NCBI GenBank assembly: GCA_029261835.1
Contig: JAJDAO010000003.1
Location: 1 to 64,000 of the forward strand
Length of the DNA: 64,000 nucleotides
Reading direction: 5' to 3'
Origin: Deltaproteobacteria bacterium
GTDB lineage: Bacteria; Myxococcota_A; UBA9160; UBA4427
The translations under genes were made by a program, and so were the position numbers. This document shows, piece by piece, positions 26,316-34,965 of this stretch (position 1 is its first letter; the number at the start of each line of letters is the position of its first letter). The notes under the pieces are model-generated. The model had not been told where the DNA came from and did not search any database. It worked only from the letters and a program-made list of their open reading frames with translations.

Positions 26316-27527
26316 CTAGAAGAGCAGGGAGACGCCCCGGATTACCGAGAGGTTGCCTGCCACCAGCAGCGGCCAGAAATGCCGGGAGTCCTTGATGAGC
26401 ACGTTGTAGGCGAAGGCCATAGGCAGTACGACGCGGATCACGGCCCCAGAGTTCCCCTCCCAGACCGCCTGCCCAACAATCGCCATCAGCAGCGCGTAGC
26501 ACGCGCCGAGCCGCCACCAGGGATTCGAGAGGTCGAAGCGCAGAGCGAGGTAGAGCCACTGCACCGTGAAGCTGACGAGCGCCAGCAGGCTGAATACGGC
26601 ATTGGTGTCGCCGCGCAACGCGATCACCTCGCGGATGCTCCACCCCCACTTCCAGATGTAGGAGGCGAAGGGCAGCGCGAAGTTGCGGTGGCCTGCGTTG
26701 GCGGGGTCGTCGAAGACCGCGGCGATCACTGCGAGCCAGAGCCCCAGTGGGAGGATGATGAGGAGGGCGCTTCCCGCACACTTCCCGATTTCCCGCGCGT
26801 TGAGGCGGGCGGGCCAGGCGACGATCGACGCGCCGAAGACGTTCGTTTCGCGCGCCAGGCCCGCCAGCGCGAGAATCGCCGAGGCGAGCCAGCGGCGGTT
26901 CCGCTCGAGGGCGTCCATCGCCAGCAGAAGCAGAAGCATGCTGGGCCCGTCCAACAGGGCCCGTGCGCTGGACCAGATCAGACCCTCATTGAACAGGCAG
27001 GCGAACCACAGGGCAAAGCAGCGAAGGCCGCCTTGGAGTGGGAAGAGGCGCAGTAGCAGCCAGGCCATGGCGAGCCAGCAGAGCGCGTTCTGGAGGGCGT
27101 AGGCCTGGAGGATCCAGGCCGGGCGTCCGAGGCCGAGCAGGTGTGCGCTCCACGAGAACAGGACCCGCCGCGCACGATAGGCCGAGCTGTCGAGCGCGCG
27201 CTGGAGTTCCGGATCCCGGATGTCGGGCTGGACGGCGAGCTGCGCGTAGAACTGCCCGTCGTAGCCACTGGCGCCCTCACTCTGCTTGTGGGGGATGGCG
27301 AGGACGGCGGGCAGCCGTTGCTCCTCGAATTGTTCGCCGAACTTGATCAGGCCCGTGAAGCCGGTCTCCGGATTGAAGGCTCCGGCGAAGAGCACCAGGT
27401 ACAGCGCCAGCGACGCCAGGTAGGGCGCCGTGTGTGCCATGCGGGAGCGGAGCGATTCCGGGGCGTCGCCGAATCCGGATTGCGAGGCTCCGCTATTCGA
27501 ACTCAATCTCGCTCCCCCCGGTCGCAT
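26316..27527 (-). CDS. Polytopic membrane protein, unknown function
   Basis: About 403 residues with roughly 8-10 hydrophobic segments, first at APYLASLALYLVLFAGAF. EGASGYDGQFYAQLAV in the first loop resembles loops of membrane glycosyltransferase-like proteins, but no family can be named. Start uncertain: ATG 27527 has its Shine-Dalgarno too close; TTG 27506 after GGGGGGAGCG and ATG 27440 are alternatives. A large palindromic element lies just upstream, between this gene and the hydrolase gene, and may end upstream transcription. Confidence 0.65.
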   Translation of the reverse strand: MRPGGARLSSNSGASQSGFGDAPESLRSRMAHTAPYLASLALYLVLFAGAFNPETGFTGLIKFGEQFEEQRLPAVLAIPHKQSEGASGYDGQFYAQLAVQPDIRDPELQRALDSSAYRARRVLFSWSAHLLGLGRPAWILQAYALQNALCWLAMAWLLLRLFPLQGGLRCFALWFACLFNEGLIWSSARALLDGPSMLLLLLAMDALERNRRWLASAILALAGLARETNVFGASIVAWPARLNAREIGKCAGSALLIILPLGLWLAVIAAVFDDPANAGHRNFALPFASYIWKWGWSIREVIALRGDTNAVFSLLALVSFTVQWLYLALRFDLSNPWWRLGACYALLMAIVGQAVWEGNSGAVIRVVLPMAFAYNVLIKDSRHFWPLLVAGNLSVIRGVSLLF

Positions 27528-27575
27528 CTCCGCCCTCGGCCGGAGAGCAGGAGATCACTCATGCACGGATGGCTT

Positions 27576-27600
27576 CTAGTGCCCTGAGACAGGACGCTAG
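27576..27600. repeat. Second copy of the CTAGTGyCCTG small palindrome
   Basis: CTAGTGCCCTGAGACAGG followed by ACGCTAG forms an imperfect palindrome bounded by CTAG on both sides. It shares 18 of 20 bases with positions 1-20. It abuts the large element at 27597, sharing the CTAG, as if the large element had inserted at the end of the small one. Confidence 0.5.
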
Positions 27601-27778
27601 CCCGGATTATTCATGAAGGTTCGTAGCGAGGCCGTGCAGATGACGTTCTGGGGCGAGAAATCGGGGTTTGGCCACGGAGGCGTACTTGCAGTACGTCGAG
27701 TAGTCAAACTCCGATTTCTCGTTCCAGAACGAGCAGATGTGCGGCCGCAGTAGGAGCTTCATGAATAATCCGGGCTAG
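27597..27778. repeat. 182-bp full-length palindromic (MITE-like) element
   Basis: The ends are perfect 21-base inverted repeats (27597-27617 and 27758-27778) beginning CTAGCCCGGATTATTCAT. The interior is also inverted: CGTTCTGG, CGAGAAATCGG and GTTTG on the left reappear as reverse complements on the right. The centre is CGTACT-TGC-AGTACG (27681-27695). The whole unit can thus fold into one long imperfect hairpin. No open frame resembling a transposase is present, so it is non-autonomous. Its right CTAG supplies the stop codon of the hydrolase gene. Decayed or half copies lie at 1565, 45850, 60308 and 60463. Confidence 0.8.
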
Positions 27779-28686
27779 CCCCGCAGATGTCGCACGAAGA
27801 AGCCCCGGGCCGCCTCCGATGCCTCGGCCAGACCCCGCCCGTCGTAGGGCACGAAATGGTGTCCTTCGATCATCACCAACTCCTTCGGCTCCCCCGCCCT
27901 TTCGAAGGCCGCGCGGCTGACGGCGGTGTCGGCCAGGCGATCTTCGCTGCTCACCACCAGCATCAGCGGGGTGGGGGCGATCTGATCGATGCAGACACCG
28001 GGGTCCCAGGCGGGTCCGGTGCCGACGCCGTTCACGAGTGTGATCGAATTGATCCAGCTCGGCGCTCGGTCCCCCAGCTTCATGAACCACTCGCTCGATT
28101 CCGCCTGGTCCAGCACGACCGGAGTGTCACCGGGCCCCTCGCGCACCACCGGCAGCGGGCCGAACACGTTCTTCTGCTGGTCGGCGAGACCCTGCCCGCT
28201 CTCGTCCAGCAGCGAGTGGCGTACCTCGGCGAAGCGCTCGCGTGTCTGCGTGTAGTCGATTCTGGGGTAGCCGGTGAAGGGGACGTTGGCCACGACGGCC
28301 TTGACGCGTTCGTCGCAGGCGCCCACTACGATGACTTCGCCGCCGCTGTAGCTGCTGCCCCAGATTCCGAGGCGGTTCGCATCGACCTGTGCGTGTTCGC
28401 CGAGCCAGCCGATGGCGCGACGGTAGTCGCGCGCCTGGGCCCACGGGTTGATCTGCTGGCGAGGCTCGCCGTCGCTGGCACCCAGGTTGCGGTGGTCGTA
28501 GACGAGTGCCGCCAGGCCGGCTTCGCAGAACACCTCCGCATAGCGATCGAGCGCCATCTCCTTCACGGCAGAAAAACCGTGGGCCATCACGACCCCCGGG
28601 CACGCGCCGCTCGCCCTTTGCGGCAGGTAGAGCCAGCCCCGCAGCCGGGTTCCCCCGAAGCCTTCGAATTCAACGTCTTCTCGCAT
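27775..28686 (-). CDS. Alpha/beta hydrolase (acyl-peptidase/esterase-like)
   Basis: A 303-residue serine hydrolase. VMAHGFSAVKEM is the oxyanion-hole region. LGIWGSSYSGGEV holds the nucleophile elbow (GxSxSGG), SSEDRLAD supplies the acidic residue and IEGHHFVPYDG the catalytic His. It resembles uncharacterised dienelactone-hydrolase or X-Pro-peptidase-like hydrolases; the substrate is unknown. ATG 28686 follows TAGGAG. The TAG stop comes from the end of the 182-bp palindromic element, so the original C-terminus may have been altered by the insertion. Confidence 0.88.
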   Translation of the reverse strand: MREDVEFEGFGGTRLRGWLYLPQRASGACPGVVMAHGFSAVKEMALDRYAEVFCEAGLAALVYDHRNLGASDGEPRQQINPWAQARDYRRAIGWLGEHAQVDANRLGIWGSSYSGGEVIVVGACDERVKAVVANVPFTGYPRIDYTQTRERFAEVRHSLLDESGQGLADQQKNVFGPLPVVREGPGDTPVVLDQAESSEWFMKLGDRAPSWINSITLVNGVGTGPAWDPGVCIDQIAPTPLMLVVSSEDRLADTAVSRAAFERAGEPKELVMIEGHHFVPYDGRGLAEASEAARGFFVRHLRG

Positions 28687-28697
28687 GCTGGTTGCTC

Positions 28698-29063
28698 CTA
28701 AGTCGTGTTTCGCTGAAGGGGCCAGGATAGGCGGGGGGGCCAGGATAGGCAGGAGGGCCAGGATAGGCAGGGGGGCCAGGATAGGCAGCGGGGGCAGGAT
28801 GGCCAGTCGAGCAGATCGTGCTGTTCTCCATCGACAAATGCCCGAGTCCCGATTCCGCCGGGCACCACGATCACGTCAGGTGTGGGAACCTCGTCGTAGC
28901 CAGCGTCGACTGTGAGCCCGAGAAAGCCATTGTCAGTTCTTATCTCGCCCTTCTTGTCACCAACGAATACAACAGTCGCATCGGGCAGGCGCTGCAAGAC
29001 CTCGTGAGGGCCGATACCGTCGAGTGCGGTGAGCTGTTCGAAGAGCGGAGTTGCGATCTGCAT
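28698..29063 (-). pseudogene. 3'-truncated DJ-1/PfpI (isocyanide hydratase-like) gene ending in tandem repeats
   Basis: The first 87 residues are a good DJ-1/PfpI N-half: QIATPLFEQLTALDGIGPHE, FVGDKKGEIRTDNG, PDVIVVPGGIGTRA and ending LLDW. A complete family member has about 190-230 residues, with a nucleophilic Cys in the missing half. Here the frame runs straight into an 18-bp tandem repeat and reads CLSWPP-like hexapeptides until a TAG next to the hydrolase's ribosome site. The 5' end is intact (ATG 29063, AAGGGGGAC upstream). It is most likely a non-functional remnant; expression of a short fusion protein cannot be excluded. Confidence 0.75.
28724..28804. repeat. 18-bp tandem repeat, about 4.5 units
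   Basis: Units start at 28724, 28742, 28760, 28778 and 28796 with consensus AGGATAGGCAGGAGGGCC. The period is a multiple of three, so the minus-strand frame of the truncated DJ-1/PfpI gene stays open and encodes a proline/tryptophan-rich hexapeptide repeat. The repeat begins where the DJ-1/PfpI homology stops. Confidence 0.9.
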
Positions 29064-29084
29064 GGCTGGTCCCCCTTGACGTAT

Positions 29085-30629
29085 CTAGAAAACCTTGCCC
29101 GGCCGGCGTATGGTCTCGATTCGCATTTCATCAGTCAGGAATACACAAATCGGAATACTCCCCCCCTCGGTTCGAGGATGGTCTGTCTCGCAATACGTGT
29201 GCTCGACGAGCCTGCTGGGCCCGTCGGGAATAGCACTGAGTTTCATCTCGTCAACGGCGTAACGAAATATGCTTCGCCGCGTGGGGGTCTCGCAGAACAT
29301 GAAGGCGTCCCCCGACGCAATGGGGCGTACGAAGACGAGATTGGGCAGTCTCGCCGGGCCAAACTCGGTGACCAGGGTATCGAGCGTTTCGAGGAAGTTC
29401 GCCGAGTAAGTCACCATTTGCCGCGGATGCCTCGACAGCTTGTGCTGGAAGTGCACAAGATGTGCGACCGCGAGTACCGCGAACAGTCCCATCACGATCA
29501 TCGCCTCCCGCCGCCGGCCCCGGGCGCCAGCGAACAGGAATTGCAGCAGACCCATTACCCCGAGTGCGAAGAATACTTCGGGCAAGTAGAGGTAGTAGAA
29601 CGGGGTGTGTCTCGTCCTGATCGGGATGGTCAGTGCGAGAGCAAGCGTTCCGAAGCACCAGAGAATCGTAGCCATCGGCACGGGGATCGCGCGTGCGCAT
29701 TTGCGCAAATAGGCACGGCATCGGGGTGAAGTCGCGACGACCACCATGACGCCCAAGAGTGCCGCGAGGAACCAGGGGAGCCAGGATGCGCGAAAGCCGG
29801 CCAGGCCCATCGAAAACCGCGGGAGGTTCGACACGACCGACCCTCCGAAGACATGCGGTTCCCAATCTGGATTCACGTGAAAGCCGAGCAAGAAGTAGCG
29901 CAGATTGTTGTAAGCCGCGTAACCAAGCGGGACAAGGAAGAGGAACGTCCCCTCGAGCTTCCGGTATCCATCTCCAGAGCGAAGCAGCCACAGCCCAAGC
30001 AGAAGGCTGGGCGCGAGGAACCACGCGGCTTCCTTGCTGTTGTAAGCGAGAATCCACGGAATCGAAACTGCAATATTCCCGATCGTGAGGCTACGGAGAT
30101 TCCGCTGTGCGTCGATGACGACGAACGCGAGCAAGAGAGCTGCCAATGCGAACAGAAGTGCCAGCCGGTCATGTATGGTCGCCTGCCATCCGAAAGCATC
30201 GGCTACAGGCAACGAGAACCACCAGTACAGCACGGCAGCCGCAGCGAAGCCACGTGTCAGTCGCAACCGTCGCGCCAGTACGTAGAGGAGCACTGCCGAG
30301 AGGGTCGGTGGCAGGAGCATCCAGAGGTTGAGGCAGCCGATCTGCGGACCACAGTGGTCGCCCACCGCTCTTACGTAGAGCATGCCCGCCTCCCGGGAGA
30401 AGGCAGGATCCGCCCGTGTCAGGAGATTGAGCAGCGTGTCTGCCGCCGTGTCCCAGTTTGCGGGCCACGTCACCCAGTCGTGAAATTCCGACAGCGGAAA
30501 GAGCGAGGAAAAGCAGTAGCCGTAGTATGCGGTGCCCAGGCCCACGCACACGAGCAGAGCGATTCCCTCTCGCCAGACGGACTGGAGGTTCACCTTGCGA
30601 TCCAGGAGAACTGGAGAAGTCCGATCCAT
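29085..30629 (-). CDS. Polytopic membrane protein, possibly a GT-C-type glycosyltransferase
   Basis: A 514-residue protein with about 11-12 hydrophobic segments; the first is GIALLVCVGLGTAYYGYCF (about 19-37). A long first loop contains WPANWDTAADTLLNLLT and EAGMLYVRAVG, and a roughly 110-residue soluble tail follows the last helix. That layout resembles GT-C membrane glycosyltransferases, but no diagnostic DxD could be fixed. GC looks lower than in neighbouring genes (three sampled lines gave 53-62%), hinting at acquisition. It is followed 21 bases later on the same strand by the truncated DJ-1/PfpI gene. Confidence 0.7.
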   Translation of the reverse strand: MDRTSPVLLDRKVNLQSVWREGIALLVCVGLGTAYYGYCFSSLFPLSEFHDWVTWPANWDTAADTLLNLLTRADPAFSREAGMLYVRAVGDHCGPQIGCLNLWMLLPPTLSAVLLYVLARRLRLTRGFAAAAVLYWWFSLPVADAFGWQATIHDRLALLFALAALLLAFVVIDAQRNLRSLTIGNIAVSIPWILAYNSKEAAWFLAPSLLLGLWLLRSGDGYRKLEGTFLFLVPLGYAAYNNLRYFLLGFHVNPDWEPHVFGGSVVSNLPRFSMGLAGFRASWLPWFLAALLGVMVVVATSPRCRAYLRKCARAIPVPMATILWCFGTLALALTIPIRTRHTPFYYLYLPEVFFALGVMGLLQFLFAGARGRRREAMIVMGLFAVLAVAHLVHFQHKLSRHPRQMVTYSANFLETLDTLVTEFGPARLPNLVFVRPIASGDAFMFCETPTRRSIFRYAVDEMKLSAIPDGPSRLVEHTYCETDHPRTEGGSIPICVFLTDEMRIETIRRPGKVF

Positions 30630-30931
30630 TGCGCTGACTCCATGTCGAGACTTCTCCGAAGCCGCCGATGCGGCCGAACGATAGCCAACGGTGAGGGAAC
30701 CCGCTTCGTGCTCATCGATGCTTCATCGAGTGGGAGTGAGGAGTTCATGAATCTCATGGGGAGCCGAGCGCGAGCCCCGGTTGCTCTTGGAACGGGTGGA
30801 GGTCACTCGCCACCCAGAGCAAAATCAAGTCGCTGTAGAGTAGATCGTTCGTCGAGCTATTGGAGACGATCTTGCGTGTTGTGGCGGTTGTGCCGGGCAT
30901 GTGATCGCCCACTTCGCTGGTCGATAGCCGG
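30630..30931. other. Intergenic region, no gene seen
   Basis: About 302 bases between the membrane-protein gene start and the end of the carboxyltransferase gene, both on the minus strand. I find no convincing coding, RNA, palindrome or terminator. The promoter of the membrane-protein gene should lie in its first half. Confidence 0.5.
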
Positions 30932-32488
30932 CTACGGCCGCGTGCCGAAGTGCGCTCGGCCGGGCTCGCGCAGCGGGGCGGCGAGCTCGGCGAACTCGCA
31001 CAGCAGGGGCCGCGTATCTCTGGGATCGATCAGCTCCTCGACCCAGAAGACCTCTGCCGTACGGAAGGGCGAGCGTACGGCATTCAGCCGCCCCTCGATC
31101 TCTGTTCTGAGACGCTCGGGATCGTCCGACGCTTCGAGCTCGGCCTTGTAGGCTGCCTCGAGGCCGCCCGCGATCGGCAGAGAGCCCCAGTCGCCCGAGG
31201 GCCAGGCGTAGCGGTAGTGAAAGCGTGTGTGATTCATGTGCGCCGCACCCGCTACGCCGAAGACCTTGCGCACCAGGATCGAGCACCACGGCACCGTGGC
31301 CTGGTAGATCGTGGCGAGCGCGCGCGCACCGTGGCGGATGGTGCCGGCCTTCTCCGCCGCCTGTCCGATCACGAAGCCGGGGTTGTCGACGAAGTGGACC
31401 ACCGGCAGATGAAACGTCTCTGCGAGCTCGACGAAGCGGGTCACCTTGTGAGCGGTGTTGGCCGTCCAGCCGCCGCCGTAGAAGTAGGGGTCCGAGGCCA
31501 GCACCGCCACCGGCCAGCCGTCCAGCCGCGCCAGGCCGGTGATGATCGAGCGACCGTGGAGGCGCCCGATCTCGAAGAAGGAGTCCCGGTCGAGCAGCGC
31601 TTCGAGAATCGGCCGCATCTTGTAGACCTTGCGCGCGTCGCGCGGGATGGCGTCGATCAGCCACTCTTCGCGACGTTTCGCGTCGTCCTCGCGCGGCCCG
31701 CGCGGCGGCAGCTCGAAGACCGAGGAGGGCAGATAGGAGAGAAAGCGGCGCGCCCGCTCGAAGGCCTCGTCCTCGTCCCGAACTTCATCGTCGATCACAC
31801 CGTTGCGCGTGTGGATCGCGCTGCCGCCGAGCGCCTCGCGGTCCACGTCTTCGCCGACACGCGCCACCACGGGCGGGCCCGCGACGAAGATCTGGGAGAG
31901 TCCCTTGACCATCAGCGAGTAGTGGCTGCTCACCACGCGTGCGGCGCCGAGCCCGGCCACGGGTCCGAGCGCGAGCCCGACGACCGGTACGCTGGCCAGA
32001 TTGCTCACCACCCACTCCCAGCCGGGATTGGCGGGAACGTAGGTGCGCCCCATGCCGCCCTTGCTCTCGAGCGACTTCACCGAGCCGCCGCCGCCCGTGC
32101 CGTCGATCAGCCGCAGCATCGGCAGGCGCAGCTCGTTGGCCATCTGCTCGGCGGCGATTTGCTTGGTGATGATGGCGGCGTCGGCTGCGCCGCCGCGCAC
32201 CGTGAAGTCGTCGCCGGTGATGACGATGGGCCGCCCGTCGATGCGCCCGCGGCCGAAGATATAGTTCGAGGCGCGCAATTGCTGGAGCGTGCCGTCCTCG
32301 TGATAGCTCGCGAGCCCCGCGATGGTGCCGATTTCGTGCAGCGAGCCCGGGTCGAGCAGGCGATCGATGCGTTCGCGTACGGTCAGCTTTCCGCGCTCTC
32401 GCTGCCGGGCGACCTTTTCGGTCCCGCCCATCTCATGAGCCATCGCCTCCCGTCTGCGCAGTTCCTCGATCTCCGGCTTCCAGCTCAT
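30932..32488 (-). CDS. Acyl-CoA carboxylase carboxyltransferase subunit, orphan
   Basis: A 518-residue carboxyltransferase. RGKLTVRERIDRLLDPGSLHE is the usual N-terminal block (32434-32372), with DGTGGGGSVKSLESKGGM, ASDPYFYGGGWTAN and VDNPGFVIGQAAEKAG further on. It belongs to the PccB/MccB superfamily that carboxylates acyl-CoAs. No biotin carboxylase or BCCP gene is adjacent, so it may share an alpha subunit encoded elsewhere, for example at 8457 or 55675. ATG 32488 is chosen because homology begins at MSWKPEIEELRRRE and AGGGGT lies upstream; in-frame codons up to 32572 look spurious. Confidence 0.86.
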   Translation of the reverse strand: MSWKPEIEELRRREAMAHEMGGTEKVARQRERGKLTVRERIDRLLDPGSLHEIGTIAGLASYHEDGTLQQLRASNYIFGRGRIDGRPIVITGDDFTVRGGAADAAIITKQIAAEQMANELRLPMLRLIDGTGGGGSVKSLESKGGMGRTYVPANPGWEWVVSNLASVPVVGLALGPVAGLGAARVVSSHYSLMVKGLSQIFVAGPPVVARVGEDVDREALGGSAIHTRNGVIDDEVRDEDEAFERARRFLSYLPSSVFELPPRGPREDDAKRREEWLIDAIPRDARKVYKMRPILEALLDRDSFFEIGRLHGRSIITGLARLDGWPVAVLASDPYFYGGGWTANTAHKVTRFVELAETFHLPVVHFVDNPGFVIGQAAEKAGTIRHGARALATIYQATVPWCSILVRKVFGVAGAAHMNHTRFHYRYAWPSGDWGSLPIAGGLEAAYKAELEASDDPERLRTEIEGRLNAVRSPFRTAEVFWVEELIDPRDTRPLLCEFAELAAPLREPGRAHFGTRP

Positions 32489-32581
32489 CGTTCGACCCCT
32501 GTGTGGTGAGCGCGGAAGATAGAGCGAGTTGCCGCATCGGCCGAGCGGGCAGGCCGCCAGGACTTCGGGCACACACGGCCG

Positions 32582-33061
32582 CTATCCGTTGTCGCCCCCG
32601 CGCATGACACGGCCGTGGCGCAGTGAGTAATAGCGATATTGTCCCGGCATGTGGGAGACGACCGCACCGATCACCACGACCAGCGTGAGAATCACCAGGC
32701 GATACTCCCAGAGCGGGTTGATTGTCAGCAGCAGGGCGATCTTGCAGTAGGTGGCGGCACCCCGCACCTGCACCAGCCAGATCGGTGCACGCCAGATTTC
32801 GAATAGCATGAAGGCGCCACCCGTGGCGAGCACCGCCAGCAGAGCCGGCAGCAGGCGCTCGGCCGATACGCCGAAGACATGGCCACCGTAGAGTGCACCG
32901 AAGGCCAGTAGATGCGCGGTTCGCAGTGTGGTGCGCAACGGGCGCGAGCCGCGCATCGGCTGCGAGCCCCCCACCGCGACGCCCTGGCGGATGTGGCTGA
33001 GCACCGCTTGCAGCGCGGCCCGCGTGCGGCTCTCCGAGTTGTCCGCGCTCTCGCCACTCAC
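32582..33061 (-). CDS. Hypothetical membrane protein
   Basis: A 159-residue protein with about four hydrophobic stretches (AHLLAFGALYGGHVFGV, LLPALLAVLATGGAFML, ATYCKIALLLTINPLW and LVILTLVVVIGAVVSHMPG). It resembles the small four-helix integral proteins often annotated only as hypothetical. The start GTG 33061 is the first usable codon and is not well supported by a ribosome site. It lies about 94 bases upstream of the carboxyltransferase gene on the same strand. Function unknown. Confidence 0.6.
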   Translation of the reverse strand: MSGESADNSESRTRAALQAVLSHIRQGVAVGGSQPMRGSRPLRTTLRTAHLLAFGALYGGHVFGVSAERLLPALLAVLATGGAFMLFEIWRAPIWLVQVRGAATYCKIALLLTINPLWEYRLVILTLVVVIGAVVSHMPGQYRYYSLRHGRVMRGGDNG

Positions 33062-33158
33062 GGGGTGGTCGCGGCCTCCAGCCGCGGGTAGCGTGACGGC
33101 TCATGCCGCCGCGCTGCCCGCGCGGAGATAGTGCCTCATCCCGGCTGCCGGGTCCCGG

Positions 33159-34385
33159 TCAGGCCTCTGGCGTGTACTTCACTCTCATCTCGATGCAGTT
33201 ACGCACCAGGGCGGAGGGCTTGAGCACGGGGCCGCCGCCGGCGTACGCCATATCGGGCAGGCGCCGCAGCAGCTCTTCGAAGGCTACCCGCATCTCCATG
33301 CGCGCCAGATTGGCGCCGAGGCAGAAATGGCTGCCGAGGCCGAACCCGAGGTGGTGGGGGTTGCGGTCGATGTCGAAGCGATCGGGATCCTCGAACTGAT
33401 CGGGATCGCGATTCGCGGTCGGGTAGACGAGCAAGACGATCTGCCCCGCCTCGAGCGCGACGCCCCGCAGCTCTGTGTCCCGCGTGACGGTGCGCCCGAA
33501 TGTCCTGACCGGCGAGACGACGCGGACCATCTCCTCGGCCGCGGCCGGGATCAGCGAGGGGTCGTCGATCAGTCGCTGTCGCGTCTCCGGGTTCTCGATC
33601 AGAAGCTGCATGCCGCCGGAGATGGCGTTTCGCGTGGTCTCGTTGCCCGCCACCAGCAGGACTGTCAGCAACATGACGAGCTCATCGTTCGCCATGTTGG
33701 TGTGCTCCTCGCCGATCCCCTTGAGATCCTGACTCCCCTCGAAGCTGATCAGTAGCCCCTGATCCTTGGCGCCGGCGAGGATGCTGACCAGATCGTCCTG
33801 CGGCTGTCTGCGCCGATCCTCGATGATCTCGGTCACGTAGCTCGAGTACTCGCAGAAGGCCTGGCCCGCCGCGGCGACGATCTCTGGGTTGTCCATGTTG
33901 CCGTCCGCGGCGATCATGGTGTCGGACCAGTGGTGAAAGCGTTCGCGGTCCTGCTTGCGGATGCCGAGCATGTCGGCGATCAGCAGCAGCGGCAGGGGGA
34001 CGGCGATCTCGCGCACGAAGTCACACTCGCCACGCTTCGCCACGGCATCGATGGCGTCGCTTGTGATCTCGCGAAACACGCTCTCGAGCTTCTTGACCAT
34101 GCGGGGTGTGAAGCCCTTGTTGATCATGGCCCTCAGCTGGCCGTGGCGCGGCTCGGCTTCGTCGATCAGGCCCAGCCGAGCCGGGTTGCCCGGACGCACG
34201 CCGTGTTCGGAAGTAAAAGTCAGCTGATCCTTCGAGACCGCGGCGACGTCCTCGAAACGCGTGATGATCCAGGCCTGGTCCTTTGCGGACCAATGCACCG
34301 GGTCATTGCGCTGGAGCCACCGCAGCTTCTCCCAGATGCTCTCGTCCCAATTGCTCGAGGCGAGGAATCCGATATTCACGTCCAT
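33159..34385 (-). CDS. Cytochrome P450
   Basis: A 408-residue class I bacterial P450. The I-helix shows AGNETTRN (oxygen-binding Thr), AAEEMVRVVSP provides the K-helix ExxR, and FGLGSHFCLGANLAR holds the heme Cys355. Length and the absence of a membrane anchor fit a soluble enzyme fed by ferredoxin. The divergent gene at 34722 encodes a small ferredoxin, a likely partner. The substrate is unknown; comparable P450s hydroxylate fatty acids, terpenes or steroids. ATG 34385 is chosen; homology starts within the first 20 residues. Confidence 0.94.
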   Translation of the reverse strand: MDVNIGFLASSNWDESIWEKLRWLQRNDPVHWSAKDQAWIITRFEDVAAVSKDQLTFTSEHGVRPGNPARLGLIDEAEPRHGQLRAMINKGFTPRMVKKLESVFREITSDAIDAVAKRGECDFVREIAVPLPLLLIADMLGIRKQDRERFHHWSDTMIAADGNMDNPEIVAAAGQAFCEYSSYVTEIIEDRRRQPQDDLVSILAGAKDQGLLISFEGSQDLKGIGEEHTNMANDELVMLLTVLLVAGNETTRNAISGGMQLLIENPETRQRLIDDPSLIPAAAEEMVRVVSPVRTFGRTVTRDTELRGVALEAGQIVLLVYPTANRDPDQFEDPDRFDIDRNPHHLGFGLGSHFCLGANLARMEMRVAFEELLRRLPDMAYAGGGPVLKPSALVRNCIEMRVKYTPEA

Positions 34386-34721
34386 GCTTGAAACTGCTCC
34401 TGTCGCGGGCGCGGGTGAGGTTGATGCGCTTCGTGTGCTGGAGACGCCGGGAATGGCGGATTGATCCGTCCCGCCGCGCCGGACTAACGAGCGCTAGTTT
34501 TCGCAAGCCTAGGACGATCCGCTAAAAGAAACCACCGACCTTAATTACTACAGGCGATGGAGCCTTTGACAGGCTGAGACTTGACTCAGGTGGGTTTCAG
34601 CCTGTCGGAGAACGTCCCGAGCTGGCGGATTTGGTACGGTTCCGGTTTGTCGTCATGACCTGGCCTCCATCGCCGATTGGGAAGCAGAGCGGGTTCGGGG
34701 AAGAGCGCGAGAAGGAAGCCG
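34386..34721. promoter_or_regulatory. Shared P450/ferredoxin control region with two palindromes
   Basis: The 336-base divergent region contains ACTAACGAGCGCTAGT (34483-34498), an imperfect dyad with 12 of 16 bases symmetric that could be a repressor site. It also has a hairpin with perfect 10-base arms GACAGGCTGA (34568-34577) and TCAGCCTGTC (34597-34606) around a 19-base loop. The hairpin has no following T-run, so it is not a standard terminator. An AT-richer patch (34521-34555) lies between them and is a plausible promoter location. Confidence 0.35.
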
Positions 34722-34934
34722 ATGGAGCGGATTCACGTCAGTGTCGATGAGGACCAGTGCAGCGCCTGCGGGCTCTGCCAGGACTGCGCACCGGAAAACA
34801 TCGAGATTCCGGACGGTGGGCCCTCGGCACAGGTGGTCCGGCAGCCCAATGGCGACGACGAGATCGAGGCCTGTGTGGAGGCCTCGGACTTTTGCCCGAC
34901 CGGCGGTCTGCAGGTGAAGGAGCTGGCGAGCTGA
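34722..34934 (+). CDS. Ferredoxin, P450-associated type
   Basis: A 70-residue acidic ferredoxin. C13xxC16xxC19xxC22 lies at the N-terminus and C58-P near the end; Cys51 is extra. Single-cluster ferredoxins serving P450s usually lack the second Cys and hold [3Fe-4S]. Here Cys16 is present, so a [4Fe-4S] cluster is possible. It is transcribed away from the P450 gene and probably delivers its electrons. A ferredoxin reductase gene is not visible nearby. ATG 34722 gives the family N-terminus. Confidence 0.9.
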   Translation: MERIHVSVDEDQCSACGLCQDCAPENIEIPDGGPSAQVVRQPNGDDEIEACVEASDFCPTGGLQVKELAS

Positions 34935-34965
34935 CTGGCTTCAGCCTGGCACTGCCCGGCGGCCG

